Of a DNA stretch of 64,000 nt, positions 53,846 through 62,904 are shown one piece after another. The notes below the pieces were generated by a model that was not told where the DNA came from, did not search any database, and worked only from the letters and a program-made list of their open reading frames with translations. The DNA comes from Prorocentrum cordatum. Its lineage: Eukaryota > Sar > Dinophyceae > Prorocentrales > Prorocentraceae. The DNA lies in NCBI GenBank assembly GCA_963575745.1, contig CAUYUJ010020279.1, positions 96,388 through 160,387 of the forward strand. The letters are read 5' to 3'. The position numbers and the translations under genes are program-made. The first letter of the stretch is position 1, and each line of letters starts with the position of its first letter.

Positions 53846-53989
53846 CTGAGAAGCCTATAGACCACATCGTCATGGACCTCCGCCGCGTTCAAATGAGCCA
53901 AGAGACTGATCCGCAATGCTGCCCTCCAGTCCAAGGCGCGCCGGTGGTGAGCTGTGGCCCACGGCCCCCCGTCGGAGCGGCTTCCCCAT

Positions 53990-54072
53990 CTCGCACGCGC
54001 ACGCACGCACGCACGCAAACACCCATACGCACACACACGCACACACACACACTCACACGCACGCACTCCATT
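53990..54072 (+). repeat. (CA)n / CACACGCA microsatellite
   Basis: ACGCACGCACGC then ACACACAC runs. Confidence 0.9.
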
Positions 54073-54399
54073 GTCCATGCTATGCTCTTACAAGCGCCGC
54101 GAAATAGCCGGTGACCCTCGACGTGAAATCGGGCACCTGTCCGCTTGCAACTGGCGTCGGGCCCCTTGGTGGGCCTCGCTCTTGCGGGCGGGCCCCATGC
54201 GAACTGACGTGCGCCCCCCCGCCCGCGGTGTCGCCGCGCGAACTCCGCGTCGATCTGCCGCGCCCCCAGTAGCTCGCCGTCGACGCTCGCGCGTCGACTG
54301 CTGCGCAGTTTCCAAAGGGGGTGGCCCGCGGCTGGCTGGGTAGCGCTAGACTTTGAATGTGTTCCGTATTCGCCCCGTCCGGGGCCCCATGGGCGCGTC

Positions 54400-55042
54400 C
54401 TCCGGAGGGAGCTGCATGGCCCCTGAGGCAGGAGGCCATGAACTCCCTCGCCCTCCCCGCTAGGGTGAAGCGCGCCCCTGCGACTGGCCTGCATGTCTAC
54501 CGCGTGGCAGCCTAGGAGCCTGTCGGCAAGGCTCAAACCCACGATGAAAAAGTCCACTTTCGACGCCCCCTCGCCCGAATCCAGCGGCCGGCTTTCCGTC
54601 GGAACGCGCGTCGACGATCAAGTTGCCCCCTGGAGCTTGCGGCGCGCCCGACTTCTTTAGTGCGCCCCGCCGATGTCCCGCAGAAAACCCAGGCAGACAC
54701 TCTCAACAAGTCGACCAAACCCGCGATGAAACCGCCCGGCACGAGGCCGGCCACGCGTGCCAGAGAAGCACCGCTGGCCAGCACATGGCGCGGGCCCGTG
54801 GCCTCGTTCGCGCCAAGCCCGCGCACCCCGCGCCGCCGCTCGACGGTAACTCCAGCGCCGCAGCTTGAGGCCCTACGCCTCACTCCGTCGCGCGCCGCAG
54901 CTCCAGGTGCCAAGACCTTGCGCGGCTCAACCTGCCTGCGCCTCTGCCCCTGACCCGCGGCGCGCTCCACGTTGAGGCGGTGCTCTTGGATCTTGTGGCC
55001 ATCGGGGCGGTGATGCTGGAGCTCTTCGTCCGACCCCCGCAC
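54400..55042 (-). pseudogene. AP-like endonuclease of LINE C
   Basis: The frame from 55,042 reads HKIQEHRLNVERAAGQGQ, containing the Q-E-H catalytic-glutamate motif of exonuclease-endonuclease-phosphatase domains. It continues with HVLASGASLARVAGLVPGGF then IAGLVDLLRV. A neighbouring frame near 54.54 kb reads DFFIVGLSLADRLLGCHAVD, the D-F-F-V segment close to the domain end. Frameshifts separate these parts. The GDFN box is not readable. Position between ORF1 and RT is as expected. Confidence 0.6.
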
Positions 55043-55049
55043 TGGCGGC

Positions 55050-56181
55050 GTCAGGATCGCAGTCGCAGCCCCCGAACCGCTGGCGTTGATTGCGGCGCTT
55101 CGCGCTTTCCTCGTTTCTTGAATGAGTGCGCTCGGCGGCCCTGCAACTATCGCTGCGTCCTGGCTTCCCCAATTGCCACATAATCAAGAGAAGCTGCTCT
55201 TCTTCGTGTTCACCGCCCTCCGTGGCTTCGCCCTCGGCATGCGGCCCCTCTCTCGTGGCGACGTCGACAATGGCCCCCAGCTCGTCACGCCCACTGCCTC
55301 CTCCGCCGCAACCCGGTTTGACGAACTCGTTGGCCACGCGCCGCGCGGCGCCCGCCTGCTTCGCCCATGCCTTGCGGCGTTTGGGCTCGAGTATGCCGGC
55401 AGCCTGTTCGAGTGCTTGGATGAAGTGATGGGTTCGCTCGGCGGGTCCTCCTGCAAGCGCCCCTGCTGCTCCTGCGCCCGCGCCCGAAGCTGCAGCTGCG
55501 GCAGGCGTGGCTGGGGGCGTTTCCGATGATGCCGCCCCGCCGATGCTGTCGCGCCATCGCCGCCGCGCGCAGCCGCCTCCTGCCTGCGGGCGTTTGTTGC
55601 CCCTCTCCGCGAAGGAGTCGCCCAAGACCATGTTGGGTCTCTTTTTCTGCGCCGACGGATGTGGATGCCTCCATCTTCCGCTGCATCTTCTTCTGCCGAC
55701 CCTCGAGCTCGACGGTTCTTCGCCCGAGATGCCGATCTGCGCAGTGAGTGCCCAGGGCGCGACCTGCCGAGCGCGCTGCCTCTTCTCTTGCTCGACCATG
55801 TGATGCGGCAGCGGCGGGTCGATCTGCGCCGCCGACCGCGCGGCCTCTGCTCTCCTGACCTCTGAGACCAACATCGCTCCCGACGCGCCCTTCAGCATCA
55901 TGGTGCGCGTCCGCAGCTTGCCGAGATGGAGCGCCTGATCCTGCTCGCGCCGCCGGTCGCCGTCGCCTTCCTTGCCTGCGCCGCCGACCCTGAAACTGCC
56001 CCCGTCGGCCCTTCTCCGTAGCTAGCGCGGGAAATGATGGTTTGCGGCGCCCGCCGCTGGCGCTCAGCTCCGCCGCGAGGTCCGCCAGGCGATGCCGCGC
56101 CCCCCCCGCGCTTCTGGCGCCCCAACTCCATGTCCTAGCCGTGGCTGTCATTGCCCGCTTTGGTCTGCCACCCCTCGCCAC
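55050..56181 (-). pseudogene. ORF1-like protein of LINE C
   Basis: The minus frame 55,901-54,927 is open for 324 codons. It reads EVRRAEAARSAAQIDPPLPH, an Ala/Gly linker (TPAAAAASGAGAGAAGAL), HHFIQALEQAAGILEPKRRK, ANEFVKPGCGGGGSG and an acidic stretch, EGEATEGGEHEEEQ. Another frame upstream reads RLADLAAELSASGGRRKP. This alternation of helical, Ala-rich and acidic segments is usual for ORF1 of dinoflagellate LINEs. No zinc knuckle was seen. Confidence 0.45.
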
Positions 56182-56764
56182 GTCTGCCCGTCGGTCGCCC
56201 CGCTCGGTCGAGCCCCCGCGCGCGCCGCGGCTCCCGATGACTGGCTCTCTTGGGCGCGGATGGCGGCGATGGCGATGGCGATGCGAGCGATGATGGTGCT
56301 GTTGCTACTAATGGAGGCGATGGCCCTGGACGATTGCCCCTGTCAGCTAGCGGGAGAGAACAAGCACGGATCGGGCCAGCTTTCGAAGGCGGGGGCGCGA
56401 AGCTACACAAACAGCCTGCAAGAGAACATCCATGAACTTGCGGACAGCGGGCGGGGGGGGGGATGGAGGGGCTCGAGCGCCCAGAAAGCGGCGGCGGGCA
56501 CGCGCGTGCATCGCAAACCCGCGGAAGCAATCCTCAGCAATCGCTTCTGCCAGCTAGTGTCAGAGACAGCGCCGAGCGGACCGGCCTTCGAGAACGGCAC
56601 CAAGCACCAACAATGCCCACGCGGGCCCGAAGCGCTCGGATATACAAACGCACAAATGCGCGCACAATGCGCAAAGCAAGCTGCCGACGCCGAAAACGGC
56701 CAACACCGAGCCCTAATTGCGAGGCAGTCTCCCCTAGACAGGACACTCTCGATGACGCGACAAG

Positions 56765-57480
56765 TCGCCTTGACTCCGGAGCCGTGGGATAACCCGGCAG
56801 GCCGAACAAAACAGCCCAGGATATACGGCCCCTCTACCAGTTTGAAAACCACCCCTGGAGAGAAGCCCGTTCGGGGGCAGATCTCGCCTGGGCCCCCGCA
56901 GACAGGCCCCCCTGAAAAACGGCGCGCGTCAACGTCGGGCGCTAGGCGGCCCGCGCCCATCTTCCACGGGGCGCCCCGCTGGCGCATGAACGCGACCGGG
57001 ATAACCATCGACCCGCGACGGACTAATAAGGCTTCGGAGCGGGGCAGGAGCCAGATCCAGGAAGTCACGAGGTTCTCGGCAATCCAGGGGGCGCGCGGGA
57101 AGATGCTGACGCAGGGCGCGGTCGCGACAAATCTTTCACAGCATTCAGGACATCAGCGAAGGCTTGCAAGCGAGGTTGGAAGTTAGGAAGGCAACAAATA
57201 CAATTGTCAGCGCGCACGGGCAGGGCCCCATGCACGCGGCCGCGGCGCCGGGTCAAAGCGCCGCATGGGGCGCCAGCACCTCTTGCGACCACTCCTCGCC
57301 CAAAGCAGGATCTTGGACCTGCTGCCCAACTGTGAGATTATGCCACTCGCCCGGGCTTGCGCGCCGCAGCGGCGCCGGCATGCCAAGTCGGGCGCGCGCC
57401 TTGCCGAAGCCGCCGCGGCCCGAAAACAAATTGAGGATCGCTGGCGGCCCGGGCAGATTGGCGCCAATAACGCGCGCAGG
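56765..57480 (-). pseudogene. C5-methyltransferase-like domain of element D
   Basis: Minus frames read AILNLFSGRGGFGKARARLG at about 57.45 kb (F-x-G-x-G, SAM-binding motif I), then KILLWARSGRKRC. After frameshifts a third frame reads APWIAENLVTSWIWLLPRSE near 57.08 kb (an E-N-x-x-T-S-x-x-W box matching the E-N motif), FMRQRGAPWKMGAG, and CPRTGFSPGVVFKLVEG. The expected P-C motif between these is lost. C5 cytosine methyltransferases carried by retrotransposons are reported from dinoflagellates. This domain may be of that kind or a related SAM-binding fold. The longest plus-strand frame here is its antisense shadow. Confidence 0.5.
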
Positions 57481-57799
57481 CCGCCCCTGGATGCGCAGAG
57501 GCTGCGGCGGCGCACCTCGGCGCGGCTGCGCTGCGCGGCGCCCGCGATGCGGAGCCGCTCGGTCAGGGCGCCGCCTCTCGCGCGCCGCCTGACGGAGCTC
57601 CGCGACTTCGAGCGCGCCCGGCGGGGGGCGCGCTCCGGGCCGCGCAGGTTAACGACGCAGTCGCGGCTGGGCCCCGAGCGGCGCAACGCGCGCAAGTGAC
57701 GCGCGCCCAGCTTCCTGAGCCCCGGCGCCTGCGCCCCGCAGCGCGACGGCCGCCTCCGTCTGGCTGATCGCGAACGGCAAGACGTTCTCGGCGGCGCCC

Positions 57800-58410
57800 T
57801 CACGGCGCCGCGAGGCGTTCATCTGCGGCCGCGCCGTCCCAGGCCCCAGCTGGCGCCGCCCCGGGCCCCAGCTGGCGCTCGAGGTCGAGCCTCGCCGCCG
57901 CGTCGAACGCCCCTGTCATCGCCGCCCCCGACCTCCTGCGCGCCCGGCGTCGCGGACAAGAAGCGACGTGCGTCGGGCAGGCACCGGTGGCATCGCGCCC
58001 ATGGCCCTCAGGCCCGTGGATCTGGATGAGCAGCCGCGCCGCGATCGCCCCGCGTAGTTGATGATCTCGGCGACTGCCTCGACGCGCAGCGCCGTGAGGC
58101 CCTTGGCGGGCGCGAGGTTGCAGCGCCCCTTGGCCGCCTGTTTGGACAGAGGCAGGTCGTCGCGTGGCCCCGCCTTGGCATGCCGAGGGCCACTCCGCGC
58201 CATCGCCGCGATCGCGCAGTTCGATCAGGTCTGGCGTTGACCGAGCTGGGAAAACGCGCGAGGTAGATCTGTCGAGCTCGCCCTGGACCAGGCCCTGACC
58301 CTCGCCGCCCTGGCGCGAGTCCTGGGTCGGGCCGCGGTCGATGGTGGCGCGGTGCCTGGGCCGATGGCGAATTTCAAGCACTTCGGCACCTTCACCGATG
58401 CCATGTTGCA
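57800..58410 (-). pseudogene. Tyrosine-recombinase-like region of element D
   Basis: The minus frame 58,203-57,916 reads DLPLSKQAAKGRCNLAPAKG then LTALRVEAVAEIINYAGR and RAMGAMPP. This corresponds to the core-binding and early catalytic region of the recombinases in dinoflagellate DIRS-like elements (L-P-x-x-K-x-x-x-K-G...L-A-P). Downstream, VLPFAISQTEAAVALRG at about 57.8 kb may be the catalytic-domain strand region. The catalytic R...H-x-x-R...Y residues cannot be placed because of frameshifts, so the call is by pattern and position. Confidence 0.4.
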
Positions 58411-58449
58411 AATCCTGCGCCGTCGGGGGACATGTTGAGGACTCCGTCA

Positions 58450-58950
58450 GAGGGTGAAAGCCGAATCAATGGCCAAAGCGAGGCCGCCGATCTCGCGCAG
58501 AATGCGCAGCAAAGCGCGACTGCGTGCTCTCGTCCTGCTCGCGGCCGAAACCAACGCCGGCGAATCGCCCCAAGAACAAGGGCTGCTCCCCACGATTACG
58601 CACAGCGCGCAAAGCGCGTCGGACATGGCGCAGAACGGCCTGCAAGACGGCCCCGCCTTGGCCCTCCAGCGATGCTCCACGGATTATTTTCCACCGCGCT
58701 CCTCGGAACCTCCAGGGCGCCGGCTGGCCGCGCACGGCGGCGCCGACCCCTCGGCCGCGAGGTCGGGGGCGAGGGCGCGTGGATGATTGGGGCAAGCGCA
58801 CAGCCCGTCGACGCCGCCTCTCCGCATGGCGACCCACCTCGCGCACGGCGCCCACCTCCCGCGCGGCTTCGCAAGCGCCGAACCCCCGAAGGGAGGCGTC
58901 CGCGCAACCAACAGGAGGGGGCCACTGCGATCGGAGGTCACGCTACACCA
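58450..58950 (-). pseudogene. RNase H domain of element D
   Basis: A frame near 58.9 kb reads ADASLRGFGACEAAREVGAV, matching the first catalytic box (D-A-S-x-x-G-x-G) of RNase H in DIRS-like elements. The frame 58,855-58,466 reads RWKIIRGASLEGQGGAVLQA, VLRHVRRALRAVRN and EQPLFLGRFAGVGFGRE, corresponding to the E-x-x-A-x-x-x-A helix and the L-x-x-D-N box (here G-R, mutated). One frameshift lies between these. It directly follows the RT, as in DIRS elements. Confidence 0.55.
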
Positions 58951-58954
58951 AAAG

Positions 58955-59570
58955 AGTGACGCCAGCCCTGTCCATGAGCTCGTGCTCAACCTGGCCCCAA
59001 GGCGGGGGCTCCGCCTGGTAATGAGCGCTTCTGGGCGAAGCGGAAGCGCGATTGGGAAACGCGGAAGCGGAAGCGGAAGCGGAAACCCCTTTCGGCGCGC
59101 GAGAGCGACGAAGACCTTGTGGCCGAGGGCCCTCTCGAGATCGCGGCCACACGCGCGGCCGCGGGCCCGGCCCCCCGCCGCGAGCCGCGCGCGCCGCAGC
59201 CGCGATGCAGATGATGAAAAACGGCCGTCAGCAAGGAGCGACCGGCCCCGCGCGCTGCACTCGCCATCCTCGTCGCCGAAGTGAGCCCCCCTGGTCGCGA
59301 TGAGCCCGCGTCGCTATAACTCGCCCGTGGCCCTGGTCACGCTGCTGCGCGCCCCGCGGGCGTCCTGGCCGATGTTGGCAAAGTTGTCGACGCACTGCAT
59401 GTGGCAGGGCGAGCGAAGGGGCGGGCCGCCCGACGCGGAGCCGAGATTCATCGCCACAGCCGCTCGCCTCGGCGACCCACCCTGTACCGGCTGGCACCTC
59501 CACGTGGCCCACGACCACTCATGGGCACCACCGGCAGCGCGGGACGAGGCAAGCGGGGCCTGGGCATCGC
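58955..59570 (-). pseudogene. Reverse transcriptase of element D
   Basis: The frame ending at 59,314 reads SPCHMQCVDNFANIGQDARG then ARSSVTRATGEL. C-V-D-N is the Y-x-D-D/Y-V-D-N catalytic box of this element class with its first Tyr replaced by Cys. Upstream VVPMSGRGP recalls the V-P-M-G-W-S motif. Downstream, GRDLERALGHKVFVALARRK (the L-G-H connection motif) and AHYQAEPPPWGQVEHELMDR then AGVTLLV lead into RNase H. A CTTCCG repeat at 59.06-59.09 kb has shifted the frame. Confidence 0.6.
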
Positions 59571-59693
59571 TCGGACGTCCATTCCTTGTGTTTTGTTTCG
59601 GTTTCGTGCGTGGTTTTTTCGCCAAATGATCAAGGATGCTCCTCGATGGTCCTCGCCGAGAAAAAAACGCACGCGTCCGAGCGATGCCAAGGG
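59559..59693 (+). mobile_element. F6 miniature element
   Basis: GGGCATCGCTCGGACGTCC left, GCGTCCGAGCGATGCCAAG right, T-rich core. Inserted in element D's RT. Confidence 0.9.
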
Positions 59694-59822
59694 GCGGGGG
59701 CCTGCGCGTCCTGGCCGTCGAGCAGCGAGATGCCCAAGGCCCCCGTGCGGACGCCGCGCAGCGGAAACCCACGCGGGGGTCGACACGACATGAGCCCGCC
59801 GCAACCAGGTTCGAACATCTCC

Positions 59823-59959
59823 CTCGCCATCGCTCGGACGTCCATTCCCTTTGTTTTTTTCGGTGTCGTGCGTGGTTTTTTCGCCAAATGATCAAGGATG
59901 CTCCTCGATGGTCCTCGCCGAGAGAAAAAAAAACACACACACGTCCGAGCGATGCCAAG
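59823..59959 (+). mobile_element. F6 miniature element
   Basis: CGCCATCGCTCGGACGTCC left, ACGTCCGAGCGATGCCAAG right. CTCCCT flanks both sides (59,818-59,823 and from 59,960). Nearly identical to the copy at 59,559, so recent. Confidence 0.9.
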
Positions 59960-60446
59960 CTCCCTCATCATCGTTCTTGTATCCATTGGGGGGCTAACGC
60001 GTGTTACCCCCGGAGAAGGGGGGCGCGGGCGGGGGTAACGGCAACGGCGGCCGCGGCGTCCACCCGCCAGGGTGAGCCTGAACCACCAACACATCAATCG
60101 CCTGTGCACCACAAGCCCTGGGTACACGACAGTGCCCAACGCCTGCGTGCCAGTCCCTGTGTGCACGAGAATTTGCCCAATGCCTACATGCAACACAGCG
60201 CCGCCCAGAGTGCCCCCGTACACCACAGCAACCGCGCGCACCACAGCACCTAGTCGCCTGTGGCAGGACTCGGGATGACGTGGGAGGTGGGAGAACTCGG
60301 ACTCGGACAGACGTGGGTAGAGGTGGGGAGAGGCGGGGGGATTTGGGAGGAGGTTGGAGAGGAAGTGAGGAGAGGCTGGAGGTGGGGAAGGCAGGAAAAC
60401 GTGGGGCGTCGGCTGTAAGGAAGGTCCGTGTCGCGACGCCCTTGAA

Positions 60447-60640
60447 GTTGGCTTCTGATACCACGTGGATCGTTCAATCTTGAACGGTCTGCGCAATGAG
60501 AAATTCTCGGCCCCAGATTGCACCATGATTTCGCACCGCGGGCTCGTTTTTTTAGAATCCTGGAGCCCGAAGGACCTCCCCCGTGCGCGTCGCAACGTTG
60601 AACGCCCGCGCTGGGGTCGCCGCCGCGCTCTCTCTGCGCC
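60447..60640 (+). mobile_element. F4 element, degenerate
   Basis: GATACCACGTGGATCGTTCA then ATCTTGAACGGTCTGCGCAA and CGCAACGTTGAACGCCCGCG. The termini are lost. Confidence 0.6.
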
Positions 60641-60763
60641 AGCGAGCTGTCTGAGGACAGGGACAGCAGATGACGACAACGAGAGCCCGCGGGCCCCCCC
60701 CCCGGTGGGGCCACCAAGCTGCGAGTGTGCTGGTATCCGGCTCCCTCCCCCTTGCAACCTCCT

Positions 60764-60885
60764 ACTCCTCCTCCGCGTCCTCCTCCTCCTCCTCCTCCTC
60801 CTTCTTCTTCTCCTCCTCCTCCTCCGCCTCCGCCTCCGCCTCCTCCTCCTCCGCCTCCGCCTCCGCCTCCGCCACCTCCTCCTCT
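60764..60885 (+). repeat. (CTC)n / (CCG)n microsatellite
   Basis: CTCCTCCTC with TTCTTC and CTCCGCCTCCGC stretches. Confidence 0.95.
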
Positions 60886-61404
60886 TCTCATACCATTATG
60901 CTGCGCCCCAGCGCTTGCGTAACCCACAACGCCTGCGTACACCACAGCAGCCGCGTGCTCCACGGCGCCTGTGTACACTACAATGCTTCCGTGCACCACA
61001 ACGCCTGTGAACACCGCAACGCCTGTGCACACTACAGTAGGCACCTGCACATAGCGCCCGTGTACACAGCAGTGCAATGGCCCTGCGTGCACGTCGATGC
61101 CTGCGTGCCTCGGAGCGCCTGTGTACTCCTTACGGCATCCTTTGGAAATTGCAAGGATTCACACGATTGTGCCCGGCTTGTGTTACGGGTGGGGTCTGGG
61201 AGGAGGTAGCGCGCGTTACCCCCAGGAGTATTACAAGAACGATCATATATCCCTCAAGACTGGCAAACGCAAGGCGATTGCAATTTTAAGGGTGCACTCC
61301 CAACAGCTGGGAGAAACCTCACGACTTGCACTGAGAAAAAAAGTTCCGGTCGTAAGGATGGAGATCTGCTTCAGGCTGGTAACGGGAAGTGTCTGGAAAC
61401 TGGT

Positions 61405-62658
61405 TTAAATGGATGTTTGTCGGACGGCGACGGCGGCGCAGCGGTGGCGGCAGGCGGCCTGGTTTGCCAGCACGGTCGCGGAGCTGGAGCTCGCCAGGAA
61501 GCTCCCTGCGATGGCCTTGAACATCGCCAAGACTGCTGACAGCACTTCGTCTGGGTCGTCGAGGATGGCAGCTGCCAACTTCATGGTGTCTTTCTTGAAC
61601 GACGCGCCGGGAAAGCGGAAGCCTTCATCTCCAATTACGGGGTAGAAACACACGTCAAGATCGATTCCTCTCTCGAAATGCTTCAGTATAGAAGGCTGCT
61701 GCAGCACGTTGCTTGTGCACAATATGATCAGCTTCGTTGCGCTATCAGGAACGTCCCGCCCACCAAGAAGCACTTGTGGAATTTCGAAAGGGATGTGGAC
61801 AAAACTTACCATCAACAAATGGGCCATGACTGCGGCTGTAGCCCCTGCCTCGAGGCTGCTCTCATCGTGGATGATCCAAGTAGAATTTCCCCCAATGGAA
61901 GCCCTGTTGGCTCTGCCACTAGGGCCCCTGGGAGAACCTCTTGTGCCGCTGGGCGAATGGGAAATAATGCAATCTTCGAGCCGATCCGCGATTTCTTCCA
62001 TGCTAACACTGGTGATCGCAGACGGAATGCTATAGCTGGTAATCTGAGGCACCCAGCGCAACGCAACTCTCACATCCTCGATTGAATAACCGTATCCAGT
62101 CAACACGCTGAGGTCCTTCGAACTATCCTCGTACTCAAAAATATACGCCTCGTCTGGCTCGGTGAAATCTGGGAAAACTAGTTTCACAGTTTGGAGCTTG
62201 CAGTGGTGAGCAGTGATCACCTCTCCCATGCACCAGGGGCGTAGAAATAACTCCTTCGTGCACAGGGTGACGAACACCTGCACTCGGTTTGCCACGGTGT
62301 CGAAGAGCGTCTCCAAATCTTTCAGGTCGTCGCAGTCCAGGAACACCCTCCGCCTGCTGCCCCCGCGGCTGCAGAGCTGCACCTTGAGCAGCCGGGCGCA
62401 GCTGCCGGCTGCGAGCTTGTGGTGGCACAGGAAGAAGTCGAACTCCTTGTCGCGCCGGCGCAGCGCTGCGTGGGCCAGCTTCCAAACCACCGTGAGCAGG
62501 AGGCCCAGCAGCAGCCCGGATCCGCCGCCGTGCCCCCTGCGCACGCTGAGGCGCGGGGGAGTGCCAAGGGCTGCCTGGCAGGGCCTCGGCCCAGCAGGGC
62601 CTCGGCCTCGGACCAGGGCTGCCCAGCAGGGCCTCGCCCTAGTGATAGGATGTTGCAT
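61405..62658 (-). CDS. Membrane-anchored TIR-like domain protein
   Basis: A complete 417-codon frame. Its ATG at 62,658 is the first after an in-frame TGA about 100 bases upstream; it ends with TAA at 61,405. Residues about 48-66 (SGLLLGLLLTVVWKLAHAAL) form one hydrophobic segment after an Arg-rich N terminus, so the bulk is probably anchored at a membrane. Residues 72-200 resemble a TIR domain: FDFFLCHHK (box 1), RRVFLDCDDLKDLETLFD (box 2), VTLCTKELFLRPWCMGEVIT (box 3 region). Glu146 in W-C-x-x-E sits where catalytic TIRs carry the NADase glutamate. Residues about 255-395 (HDESSLEAGATAAVMAHLL, KLIILCTSNVLQQPSILKHF) look like a second, divergent TIR-like repeat. TIRs act in signalling, often through NAD+ cleavage; substrate and partners here are unknown. 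Intronless, so possibly a retro-copied family member. No spliced-leader relict was seen. Confidence 0.85.
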   Translation of the reverse strand: MQHPITRARPCWAALVRGRGPAGPRPCQAALGTPPRLSVRRGHGGGSGLLLGLLLTVVWKLAHAALRRRDKEFDFFLCHHKLAAGSCARLLKVQLCSRGGSRRRVFLDCDDLKDLETLFDTVANRVQVFVTLCTKELFLRPWCMGEVITAHHCKLQTVKLVFPDFTEPDEAYIFEYEDSSKDLSVLTGYGYSIEDVRVALRWVPQITSYSIPSAITSVSMEEIADRLEDCIISHSPSGTRGSPRGPSGRANRASIGGNSTWIIHDESSLEAGATAAVMAHLLMVSFVHIPFEIPQVLLGGRDVPDSATKLIILCTSNVLQQPSILKHFERGIDLDVCFYPVIGDEGFRFPGASFKKDTMKLAAAILDDPDEVLSAVLAMFKAIAGSFLASSSSATVLANQAACRHRCAAVAVRQTSI

Positions 62659-62797
62659 GCATCCCTCTCCCTCTGGAGGCCACGACCCATCGTAAAATGA
62701 TCCGGGCGAAAGGCCTAGCCATATGCAGTTGTGAACACCGCGTGGTGGTCACCGAGCCCCCTTATGCGGACACGGAACGCGTGAGGGGTGTGCCGCC
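62659..62797. other. 5' flank of the TIR-like gene
   Basis: No TATA-like element was recognised; dinoflagellate promoters generally lack one. The in-frame stop upstream of the ATG lies here. Confidence 0.4.
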
Positions 62798-62888
62798 GTG
62801 GTGGTGGTGGTGGTGGTGGTGGTGGTGGTGGTGGTGGTGGTGGTGGCGGTGGTGGTGGTGGTGGTGGTGGTGGTGGTGGTGGTGGTGG
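62798..62888 (+). repeat. (GGT)n microsatellite
   Basis: About 30 GGT units with one GGC; the poly-Trp, poly-Gly and poly-His/Pro frames are artefacts. Confidence 0.95.
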
Positions 62889-62904
62889 AGCGCATGCGAA
62901 CTGT

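Larger units (their letters stand above)
51330..56181 (-). mobile_element. LINE C: decayed, 3'-truncated non-LTR retrotransposon
   Basis: Minus-strand order: ORF1-like (56.18-55.05), endonuclease (55.04-54.40), pre-RT and RT (52.93-51.33). Between endonuclease and RT lie a CA microsatellite (53,990-54,072) and a foldback insertion (53,630-53,845). The RT stops before its Y-x-D-D box, next to the 76-85-bp array, so the 3' third is missing. LINE A is of the same class but a separate, diverged copy. Confidence 0.65.
56765..59820 (-). mobile_element. Element D: RT-RNase H-recombinase-methyltransferase retroelement (decayed)
   Basis: Minus-strand order: RT (59.57-58.95), RNase H (58.95-58.45), tyrosine-recombinase-like (58.41-57.80), C5-methyltransferase-like (57.48-56.77). 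All are frameshifted. The RT/RNase H/YR combination is that of DIRS-like elements, and the methyltransferase-like tail follows YR. The 5' part is broken by two F6 insertions (59,559 and 59,823). The 3' end abuts LINE C on the same strand. Confidence 0.6.
59965..61240. mobile_element. ~1.3-kb foldback element with internal 20-bp array
   Basis: Left arm ATCATCGTTCTTGTA ... GGGGGGCTAACGCGTG; right arm GCGCGTTACCCCCAGGAG ... TACAAGAACGATCAT, inverted. Inside are two blocks (60,080-60,250 and 60,905-61,130) of about 20-bp CGCCTGTGTACACTACAACG-like repeats, separated by GGGAGG-rich DNA and an F4 fragment. No coding. Confidence 0.6.

Noticed and set aside
56092-57186. Longest plus-strand open frame (364 codons) with a signal-peptide-like start near 56,260
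   Set aside because: It is antisense to the methyltransferase-like domain of element D, whose minus-strand text (E-N-x-x-T-S-x-x-W, F-S-G-R-G) is recognisable; the plus frame has no motif.
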